From Ectocarpus siliculosus (lineage: Eukaryota; Sar; Phaeophyceae; Ectocarpales; Ectocarpaceae): a DNA stretch of 15,629 bases. The stretch spans positions 4,132,358 through 4,147,986 of the forward strand of contig FN649758.1 of assembly GCA_000310025.1 (NCBI GenBank), in the 5' to 3' direction. The translations under genes were made by a program, and so were the position numbers. Shown one piece after another: positions 9,501-14,699 of the stretch (the stretch's first letter is position 1; the number at the start of each line of letters is the position of its first letter). The notes beneath the pieces were generated by a model. The model worked only from the letters and a program-made list of their open reading frames with translations. It ran no database searches and had not been told where the DNA came from.

Positions 9501-12500
9501 CCCGGCAATGACAATCCGAACATCAAGCTGGTGCAACGAGGTGCGTTGGTTCAGAACATTGAACTGTCAACAAGAGCAACGACCACAGCACTCCACTCGC
9601 AGAGCAGATCCTTCGGAATTCCGTTTCAGGTCGGGGGGAACAGGTTGCAAATGCGCCTTTTTCGCCGCGGCGACATGCATCTCATGTACGGCGCAGCTGC
9701 GGAAACGCTTTTTCCAGGCGATGTCACAGCGGAAGCAACAGCGATCTGTCCGGAACATGGGGCGCCGCCGTGTCACGTTTCGCTTCGCTGCACCGTTCAC
9801 CATGGGGGCCGATATCCACGTGTCCGCACCCGTCCAACATAACCACTCACCGCACTCGTCGCCGTACAAGTCCACATGAAGTCCGTCGGCGACATCAGAG
9901 GCATCATCATCGACTTCCACCCTGCCATTTTTAGCGCAGAAGGTTGTCATGATGCAGATGTCAACACAGAAGTTAACGTCGAGCTGACGATGCAAGGAAG
10001 CAGTGTCCAACGCAAAGAGTTGGGACAGCTCAATTGCGCGATCGAAATTCATCGCACGTCGGAACGTCCAGGACGACGCTGAAGCTAGAGTGATATTCGC
10101 TGCCTAGTATTGCGTTGATCTTGCCGCCCAAAATGTCGGGTTCCTCACAATATTGACGTGGCCAAGCACTCCAGCTCGTTCCCGTCCAGTTTCCTTGAAA
10201 TCACAAGCCGGCACCGGGAAAGTGTGGCCGACGCGGGATCATGCACAGACGAACGGCCCACGCAGGCACCAGACGATGTCGATGGGAGGGATTAGCGTGG
10301 TGATTGTCACCCAACACATCACAGTCGCAACCGCTCAGCCACGATGACCACAGCATCACGACGATGAGTCAGTGTCAAACTTCAGTCTACCCATGGGCCA
10401 TCACTTGATCTACCTTCTAGTGAATGTGCGCCAAGAGAAACTCTCTACAAAAGAGGGCGCAGCGGAGAAAGACGTTGGACCTGATATGTTTGATCGGAAT
10501 ACCGAACGCACCTCGTGAGAGGACTCAATCCGTGGACTGCGGCTAGTGGGCATCCCGCCTGTACAACATTCGGTTCAGGTGTAGAGGCAAGGCCCCACGT
10601 CGCGCTCTTAGATGATCCCGGCTACGTCGTCTACCGACCTGACCTCGAGCTACTCACCGCAACAGGAGAAGTTGGAAAAAAGTATATATATATATATATG
10701 AAGCGACATGCTTTCGCATGAGAACATGGTCTGAAGATTTCGCGTAAGAATGGCGCGTTTCATTTCGAAGGGCACACAATCGCGCCTTCACAGCATACAT
10801 TCAAAAGGAATTTTTTGCTGATGTTTGGTGTTCCCTCTTGAACAGTCTCGATCTGCACGAGCAAGCATCCCCGTGTCGTACAGCAACTCACAGCAGTTCC
10901 AGCGCCGTCAAGCCCTCGAAGATCCCCGCCGGCAGGGTGGTGAGGGCGTTGCTGCTCAGCCACCTTCCGGTGTCGGGGAAGCGACCAACGGAGCACACAA
11001 GACAACTCAGTAAGCCAGGAAAAGTCATCAGCACTGCCGTACATGCCACGACCAGCCCACCCATGTGCACGGACGACGCTCGGATACACTGATGGTTGAA
11101 CCAACCACTCGCAACCGACGGCATCGATCATTCGAGCCGGCGGCCGGACCTCAGCTGCAATGGGTCAGAGGGAGACCGCGTACGCTCTAGGCATCGCAGG
11201 GCTCTCCAATCAAAGCCATCACATGGCATATGCGACTGCCCAGCCCGGGTGAAAAATTGTGCGGACGTCCTCTCCGCAGCAACCAAACGTGCACCGACAA
11301 CAGTCGTTAAAATTTCGTGTTTGCTCTATAGAACGCAGAAGGACACCCCGCGTCGTACAGCAACTCACAGAGATCCCAGCGGCGTCAAGCCCTCGAAGAT
11401 CCCCGCCGGTAGGGTGGTGAGAGCGTTGCTGCTCAGAGACCTTCCGGTGTCGGGGAAGCGACCAACGGAGCACACAAGACACCCGAGTAAGCCAGGAAAA
11501 GTCATCAGCACTGCCGTACATGCCACGACCAGCCCACCCATGTGCACGGACGACGCTCGGATACACTGATGGTTGAACCAACCACTCGCAACTGACGGCA
11601 TCGATCATTCGAGCCGGCGGCCGGACCTCAGCTGCAATGGGTCAGAGAGGGAGATCGGGTACGCTCTAGGCATCGCAGGGCTCTCCAATCAAGCCATCAC
11701 GTGGCATATGCGACTGCCCAGCCCAAGTGAAAAATTGTGCGGACGTCCTCTCCAAAGCAACCAAACGTGCACCGACAACAGTCGTTAAAATTTCGTGTTT
11801 GCTCTATAGAACACAAGAAATACGCCCCCGCGTCGTACAGCAACTCACAGACTGTTCAGCGCCGTCAAGCCCTCGAAGATCCCCTCCAGCAGGGTGGTGA
11901 GGGCGTTGCTGCTCAGAGACCTTCCGGTGTCGGGAAAGCGACCAACGGAGCACACAAGACACCCGAGTAAGCCAGGAAAAGTCATCAGCACTGCCGTACA
12001 TGCCACGACCAGCCCACCCATGTGCACGGACGACGCTCGGATACACTGATGGTTGAACCAACCACTCGCAACCGACGGCATCGATCATTCGAGCCGGCGG
12101 CTAGACCTCAGAGGCAATGGGTTAGAGAGGGAGATCGGGTACGCTCTAGGCATCGCAGGGCTCTCCAATCAAAGCCATCACGTGGCATACGCGACTGCCC
12201 AGCCCGGGTGAAAAATTGTGCGGACGTCCTCTCCACAGCAACCAAACGTGAACCGACAACAGTCGTTAAAATTTCGTGTTCGCTCTATAGAACGCAGAAA
12301 GACACCCCTGCGTCGTACAGCAACTCACAGACTGTTCAGCGCCGTCAAGCCCTCGAAGATCCCCGCCGGCAGGGTGGTGAGAGCGTTGCTGGTCAGCCAC
12401 CTTCCGGTGTCGGGGAAGCGACCAACGGAGCACACAAGACAACTCAGTAAGCCAGGAAAAGTCATCAGCACTGCCGTACATGCCACGACCAGCCCACCCA

Positions 12501-13864
12501 TGTGCACGGACGACGCTCGGATACACTGATGGTTGAATCAACCACTCGCAACCGACGGCATCGATCATTCGAGCCGGCGGCCGGGCCTCAGCTGCAATGG
12601 GTTAGAGAGGGAGATCGGGTACGCTCTAGGCATCGCAGGGCTCTCCAATCAAAGCCATCACGTGGCATATGCGACTGCCCAGCCCGGGTGAAAAATTGTG
12701 CGGACGTCCTCTCCACAGCAACCAAACGTGAACCGACAACAGTCGTTAAAATTTCGTGTTCGCTCTATAGAACGCAGAAAGACACCCCCGTGTCCTACAG
12801 CAACTTACAGAGCGTCGAGCACCGTCAAGCCCTCGAAGATCCCCGCCGGCAGGGTGGTGAGGGCGTTGCTGCTCAGCCACCTTCCGGTGTCGGGGAAGCG
12901 ACCAACGGAGCACACAAGACACCCCAGTAAGCCGGGAAAAATCATCAGCACTGCCGTACACGCCACGACCAGCCCACCCATGTGCACGGACGACGCTCGG
13001 ATACACTGATGGTTGAACCAACCACTGGTAATCGAGGGGATCCAACGAACAGACCGAAATATTTTCGCGCATGGCTCGTAACCAGATTCACAACATGACG
13101 GGAGTTATCCATCGAGCGCTGTAAGTGAAGCAATTCGTCACGCACATGGTTAACGGACCATCCCGCGAGTCATGGCACTCACAGTTCCACGACCAGTTCT
13201 CGCCCTGCGTTGTCCAGGCATGACGCGAGATCACCCCCGTCGACGTCTTCATCAGTTATACCGCAGTCGTTGAGACGCCTAGGGCATGATCGCACAAGAA
13301 AAACAAATGGAGGGTCATGTCTTGATCAGTCCGCGGCACGGTGACGTACTGCAATTCTAGGGCGGTGGGAATGCCTCGCGAACATGCTGTAAAATGCTGC
13401 CGAAACGTATTTCAAAGAGGCAAAGTGGAATTCAATGATACTGCAAGGCATTCGCTAAGCCAGCTCAAACGTTCTGCGTCCGTCCACGCCGAGTACAGAA
13501 AAAATAATCATGCCAGCGACATCTCAATTGTGGTCTTCGCAGCGTAAGAGCCAGAGGCAGACTCACAGATCTCCGTCTTCATCGACCTCACAGCTGTAGT
13601 CGGCGTCGGTAGGATCGAGGCACGGACTAACTGCAGCGAACAGAGCACGCAAAGCGGGAGGGCGACGAAGGGTTGTTCCAAGCTTTGAAACAGGATCGAG
13701 TTTGCTAGAACCGCTAGTTCGTAGCCGACACGGCATCGAACCACCAGATCGTACCCACGTATGATGACCGAAGCGAACCATTGAATTCCTGGTAGCATCC
13801 ACCTACCTGCGGATGCGCCAGACAGGGCGCAGAAAGCCGGCAGAAGGACCATGAATGCCTCCAT
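3273..13864 (-). CDS. LRR receptor-like kinase with HeLo/MLKL-like helical domain (18 exons, 968 aa)
   Basis: Probable plasma-membrane receptor serine/threonine (TKL) kinase. The CDS is the join of 18 exons: 13864-13807, 13630-13567, 13278-13183, 12880-12809, 12400-12329, 11920-11849, 11440-11369, 10963-10892, 10193-10149, 9921-9851, 9403-9326, 7863-6947, 6688-6497, 6330-6244, 6094-5912, 5494-5135, 4546-4430 and 3551-3273. It totals 2907 nt, divisible by three, with every border GT/AG. Protein order: signal peptide 1-19; Cys N-cap 20-73; LRRs 74-193; half LRR and Cys cap 194-258; S/T/P stalk 259-293; TM about 295-314 followed by RMRRASRQK; disordered linker about 320-495; HeLo/MLKL-like helices about 497-660; kinase about 690-960. 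Kinase residues: GKGGFG 697-702, K717, E745, HGD 820-822, N827, DFG 840-842, APE 874-876. The ATG is the first in frame after an upstream stop and has G at -3 and +4. Ligand, partners and output are unknown. The exon structure is my manual assembly; the acceptor of exon 12 is the least certain border. Confidence 0.85.
3552..4429 (-). other. Intron 17 of the receptor kinase
   Basis: 878 bases between APE and VLESEG of the kinase, donor GTACGT, acceptor CCGCAG. No further gene or repeat is seen in it. Introns 16 (4547-5134) and 15 (5495-5911) are likewise plain, except for a 16-base direct repeat in intron 15 at 5635 and 5663. Confidence 0.7.
4430..4546 (-). CDS. Receptor kinase exon 17: activation segment
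   Basis: 117 nt (39 codons), phase 0 in and out, acceptor TTCGTCGCAG, donor GTACGT. It begins IADFGTSRW and ends SIAWSAPE, so it holds exactly the DFG-to-APE activation segment. The loop is packed with Thr and Ser (TQTTNST, TYTTRSSQTT), which are likely phosphorylation sites. Confidence 0.88.
5135..5494 (-). CDS. Receptor kinase exon 16: kinase core with HGD catalytic loop
   Basis: 360 nt, phase 0 in and out, acceptor ACAAATGCAG, donor GTGATT. It carries the alpha-C glutamate in AFLRELEAM (E745), the hinge MELLAGGDLL, and the catalytic loop VHGDLKSANVLLDGDG (D822, K824, N827). The usual HRD arginine is glycine, so the enzyme belongs to the non-RD class. The catalytic Asp, Lys and Asn are all present. 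Confidence 0.9.
5912..6094 (-). CDS. Receptor kinase exon 15: juxta-kinase segment and Gly-rich loop
   Basis: 183 nt, phase 0 in and out, acceptor TTTTGGCAG, donor GTGTGA. A basic, coiled stretch (ARRVKRQRKLDQVEI) precedes the kinase N-lobe. LLGKGGFGEVYLADYNG is the ATP-binding loop, and the exon ends at AAAK, whose lysine (717) is the VAIK-equivalent. This marks the start of the TKL kinase domain. Confidence 0.88.
6244..6330 (-). CDS. Receptor kinase exon 14: last bundle helix / brace
   Basis: 87 nt (29 codons), phase 0 in and out, acceptor GCCATCCAG, donor GTACTG. Encodes LGLQLQVGQDVGAVKDKFDS plus VKEGIDLYQ, which continues the helix begun in exon 13 (MMRLQ). It is too short to stand out as an ORF. 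The phases and helical continuity support it. Confidence 0.75.
6497..6688 (-). CDS. Receptor kinase exon 13: HeLo/MLKL-like helices
   Basis: 192 nt, phase 0 in and out, acceptor TTGTCCAG, donor GTGAGC. Encodes residues 564-627, starting GGDTIGEVARGMIEDVHGAI and including KTYQSKNKLSRLF and EELNAIVDQAMMRLQ. Spaced hydrophobic heptads separated by a K/R-rich turn resemble the middle and last helices of the MLKL-type four-helix bundle. Confidence 0.8.
6947..7863 (-). CDS. Receptor kinase exon 12: stalk, transmembrane helix, linker, first helices
   Basis: 917 nt, phase 1 in and phase 0 out, donor GTGAGT. It encodes a Ser/Thr/Pro stalk (likely O-glycosylated), then a hydrophobic helix from about VAGIVSAVAG to ALAVFL (residues 295-314). 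A basic stop-transfer RMRRASRQK follows. Next come about 175 low-complexity Ala/Glu/Ser residues that include PPPY at 351-354, a PPxY-type WW-domain ligand. The exon ends with a helical stretch starting near VFEAAQELAHHCQIPGVSEA (500-519). The acceptor TCGCAG at 7864-7869 lies just after a stop in this frame; a second AG 26 bases into the exon would also keep the frame. Confidence 0.8.
8021..8097. repeat. Short inverted-repeat element (MITE-like) in intron 11
   Basis: Perfect 10-bp inverted arms CCCGGAATTT (8021-8030) and AAATTCCGGG (8088-8097) enclose 57 AT-rich bases. No target-site duplication is visible. It could be a miniature transposon remnant or simply a hairpin. Confidence 0.3.
8196..8615 (+). 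CDS. Hypothetical ORF inside intron 11, opposite strand (at most 139 aa)
   Basis: An open frame of up to 139 codons lies on the plus strand within intron 11 of the receptor kinase; the first true ATG is at 8241. It is Ser/Lys-rich, with no recognised domain. Its segment AQEGELRHKLAAAGTPSGN has a diverged counterpart further on (about 8773-8826, AQEQELHDQVTLAHTTSGN) in an open frame, which hints at a former coding repeat. It may be a remnant of an inserted gene or a chance ORF. Confidence 0.2.
   Translation: MEDGLARKRQSPRGTMSLDVGVYRLRNNYNPNLHHEQSASSSRDINASSSAVQREKCIARPNTDGIFNAQEGELRHKLAAAGTPSGNSRSVKKKMKKLWSHLRQKFPTASQWCQTPDQASGHATHQALALAYFDEDILK
8380..8465 (+). repeat. Diverged direct repeat, copy 1 (intron 11)
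   Basis: Shares with the second copy the pattern GAGTTGC...CTTGCA...ACTTCGGGAAAC (here CCTTCGGGAAAC). The similarity is clearer in translation than in DNA: AQEGEL, LA, T-SGN and R are kept at equal spacing. Confidence 0.4.
8740..8830 (+). repeat. Diverged direct repeat, copy 2 (intron 11)
   Basis: Partner of the repeat at 8380-8465, about 370 bases downstream. It encodes AQEQELHDQVTLAHTTSGN in an open frame that stops near 8866. See the first copy for the comparison. Confidence 0.4.
8941..9025 (+). other. tRNA-like sequence interrupted by a (TA)n palindrome
   Basis: Contains an exact pol III B-box match GGTTCGAAGCC (9012-9022), a D-arm-like TAGTTGGTATCC (8973-8984) and an anticodon-stem-like ACCTTCTAGAGGT. 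A T5 run follows at 9053. The D-arm is split by the TA palindrome, and the acceptor and T stems pair poorly, so this is a pseudogene or SINE head rather than a working tRNA gene. Confidence 0.35.
8952..8975. repeat. Perfect 24-bp (TA)n palindrome
   Basis: CTATTATATATA followed by its exact reverse complement. It can extrude as a cruciform. It sits inside the tRNA-like sequence and appears to split its D-arm. Confidence 0.8.
9066..9268 (+). other. Possible SINE body with A-tail
   Basis: A second tRNA-D-arm-like stretch TGGACTAGTGGATAGCGC (9074-9091) is followed by about 165 bases without any gene signal, then a run of 14 A (9255-9268). Together with the tRNA-like stretch just upstream, the order (tRNA-like head, body, A-tail) fits a tRNA-derived retroposon on the plus strand inside intron 11. 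No flanking duplication was found, so this is tentative. Confidence 0.25.
9326..9403 (-). CDS. Receptor kinase exon 11: Cys-rich module
   Basis: 78 nt, phase 1 in and out, acceptor GTTCCCAG|GG, donor GTAAGA. Encodes 26 residues with four cysteines in the order C-x9-C-x4-C-x8-C (233, 243, 248, 257). An N-glycosylation sequon NVT lies at 237-239. It is a symmetric 1-1 exon, the usual format of small extracellular disulphide modules. The exact family is not recognised. Confidence 0.75.
9851..9921 (-). CDS. Receptor kinase exon 10: acidic C-cap
   Basis: 71 nt, phase 2 in and phase 1 out, acceptor AATGGCAG|G, donor GTGAGT. Encodes VEVDDDASDVADGLHVDLYG plus DEC. It switches the frame phase from the LRR class (2) to the stalk class (1). 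The acceptor has a weak pyrimidine tract, so the 5' end is slightly uncertain. Confidence 0.7.
10149..10193 (-). CDS. Receptor kinase exon 9: terminal half LRR
   Basis: 45 nt, phase 2 in and out, acceptor GATTTCAAG|G, donor GTGAGG. Encodes KLDGNELECLATSI, the xLxxNxLxCL pattern typical of a last LRR entering a Cys cap. It is missed by simple ORF calls because of its length. It is supported by the phases on both sides and by the LRR pattern. Confidence 0.75.
10194..10891 (-). other. Intron 8 of the receptor kinase
   Basis: 698 bases between the last full LRR exon and the terminal half LRR. I read it for a further LRR exon (L..N.L..LP pattern with phase-2 borders) and found none. It contains only the TA microsatellite. 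Confidence 0.6.
10683..10699. repeat. TA microsatellite
   Basis: Uninterrupted TA run within intron 8 of the receptor kinase. No other signal is attached to it. Confidence 0.9.
10892..10963 (-). CDS. Receptor kinase exon 8: LRR 5
   Basis: 72 nt, phase 2 in and out, acceptor GGAAG|G, donor GTGAGT. Encodes W-LSSNALTTLPAGIFEGL-TALELL. This is the last full LRR and the cassette at the low-coordinate edge of the tandem array. Similarity to the other cassettes stops about 20 bases beyond its donor. Confidence 0.85.
11369..11440 (-). CDS. Receptor kinase exon 7: LRR 4
   Basis: 72 nt, phase 2 in and out, acceptor GGAAG|G, donor GTGAGT. Encodes S-LSSNALTTLPAGIFEGL-TPLGSL. The exposed residues are G-S, and TPL replaces the usual TAL. 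Confidence 0.85.
11849..11920 (-). CDS. Receptor kinase exon 6: LRR 3
   Basis: 72 nt, phase 2 in and out, acceptor GGAAG|G, donor GTGAGT. Encodes S-LSSNALTTLLEGIFEGL-TALNSL. The first codon is TCT (Ser) where others have TGG (Trp), and the conserved Pro-Ala is replaced by Leu-Glu. Confidence 0.85.
12329..12400 (-). CDS. Receptor kinase exon 5: LRR 2
   Basis: 72 nt, phase 2 in and out, acceptor GGAAG|G, donor GTGAGT. Encodes W-LTSNALTTLPAGIFEGL-TALNSL, with exposed residues N-S at the strand. It differs from LRR 1 mostly in the last four codons, although the adjoining intron is almost identical. Confidence 0.85.
12809..12880 (-). CDS. Receptor kinase exon 4: LRR 1
   Basis: 72 nt (24 residues), phase 2 in and out, acceptor GGAAG|G, donor GTAAGT. 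Encodes W-LSSNALTTLPAGIFEGL-TVLDAL. The exposed strand positions are D-A before the border and W after the preceding border. It lies in the copy of the 480-bp cassette closest to the N-terminus. Confidence 0.85.
13183..13278 (-). CDS. Receptor kinase exon 3: N-cap leading into first LRR strand
   Basis: 96 nt, phase 2 in and out. The acceptor is CCCTAG|G and the donor GTGAGT. It encodes residues 42-72, with cysteines at 46 and 61, and ends in LVVEL, which supplies the first half of the beta-strand completed by the next exon (WLSSN). The phases match exon 2 and the LRR exons exactly. Confidence 0.8.
13567..13630 (-). CDS. Receptor kinase exon 2: N-cap with two Cys
   Basis: 64 nt, phase 1 in and phase 2 out. 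The acceptor follows GTTCGCTGCAG and the donor is GTGAGT. It encodes SPCLDPTDADYSCEVDEDGD (residues 21-40). The cysteines at 23 and 33, with the acidic stretch, fit a capping segment ahead of an LRR domain. It sits just after the signal peptide, as expected for an extracellular LRR protein. Confidence 0.8.
13807..13864 (-). CDS. Receptor kinase exon 1: signal peptide
   Basis: 58 nt starting at the ATG, encoding a hydrophobic leader (MEAFMVLLPAF...SGASA) with a typical small-x-small cleavage site at residues 17-19. It ends in phase 1 before the donor GTAGGT. An in-frame TGA lies upstream with no other ATG between, which supports this start. A second Met at residue 5 is an alternative start. 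Confidence 0.8.
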
Positions 13865-14570
13865 GCCCCGAACCCGCGTAAGCTGCTCGAGTCGGGGGAG
13901 AACAAGACGTCATACAGCAGCGCAAAAGTGAGATGTAAGATATGCCCCTCGTGTTGCTGAACGCGTGGGAGCAAATATACAAATAAACTAAGAGGGACGA
14001 GACTTGGGACCCACTTCGTGCAGTCAGGCAAGCCAAACGGTGTGCAATATTGGGGCTGGCTGCTGATGGCGTGTGGCGAGTTAGTTTTTGCTGAACTTCA
14101 ATCTTAAAATCGTGGGTAGTGTGGGTGTGTTGAAAACATCTGCTGAAGGCGTTATCTTGCAACATCGCGTGTACATATGCGTTTCAGGTTTCGGCCTCGG
14201 GCCTTCTATCAAAGTATGTACGATTGTTTACGAAGTTTGATGCTGCTGCACATTTGTGGGTCAGCCTACTTTGATTTCCAAAAGCATCGATGTCTTTGTC
14301 TCAGGTGCATGCCTGAGAAAAAGACGAGTTGGTGCGACCATCCATCGAGACCACGCCATCGATGATGTCATGTTCGGCAGATGGTGTACCTACCCCAACT
14401 TTGTACATTTTGGGATGCTGGGGTTGCTCGTACAAGGTAGGCCAGATTGGTACAGTGAGTTCAAGTCGTTACGAACACCCCGCTTTGAGACACAAAAAAG
14501 ATTTGGGGGTACCGAGGCGGGAAGCCCTGGCCACACACAACGCATCACCTCTCGTGCATACAAAAGATAT
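13865..14570. other. Upstream flank of the receptor kinase
   Basis: Contains the presumed 5' UTR and promoter of the minus-strand gene. No convincing ORF or RNA gene is seen on either strand. Confidence 0.5.
13971..13990 (-). promoter_or_regulatory. Possible TATA-like element of the receptor kinase
   Basis: On the minus strand an AT-rich stretch containing TTTATTTGTATATTTGC lies about 105-125 bases upstream of the ATG. It is the only TATA-like run close to the start. A start of transcription near 13940 would give a short 5' UTR. This is weak, position-based evidence. Confidence 0.25.
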
Positions 14571-14699
14571 ATATGCTGTCTGGGAAACCGTAGACATACA
14601 GGTACTTTCTGACGCTATGAAATCATTGCTAATCTGTCTCAGACTCTTTTCTATGATAGAGATGGATTCGTTGTGTCATATTAAGAAAAAAAAGAAAAA
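14571..14699 (+). mobile_element. A-tailed retroposon-like repeat, copy 2
   Basis: Second copy of the repeat at 1143-1273: same start (ATATGCTGTCTGGGAAA), same strand, ending in an A-rich tail interrupted by G. Similarity stops at the same 5' base as in copy 1. No convincing flanking duplication is visible. A long plus-strand ORF that crosses it is accidental. Confidence 0.55.

Larger units (their letters stand above)
10871..13026 (-). repeat. Tandem array of about 480-bp LRR exon cassettes (about 4.5 units)
   Basis: Successive LRR exon ends are spaced 477, 480, 480 and 480 bases apart, and introns match as well as exons. For example, 12121-12300 and 12601-12780 differ at one position. Each full unit is one 72-nt LRR exon plus a 405-408-nt intron. 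The array begins about 20 bases beyond the donor of the last LRR exon and ends about 146 bases upstream of the first. The unit length is itself a multiple of three, which is why long meaningless ORFs run through the array on both strands. Confidence 0.95.

Noticed and set aside
9567-10052. 161-residue minus-strand ORF
   Set aside because: Only 9921-9851 within it fits as an exon (phase and borders); the rest is intron 9 and intron 10 sequence.
10825-13009. Repeated ORFs of 60-157 codons on both strands in the LRR array (for example 11096-11569 plus and 11219-11608 minus)
   Set aside because: They recur because the 480-bp unit is a multiple of three. On the minus strand they run through introns, and only the 72-nt LRR parts obey splice borders and LRR pattern.
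10871-13026. CRISPR-like array
   Set aside because: Units are about 480 bp, contain LRR exons, and have no short repeat/spacer alternation; the DNA is eukaryotic.
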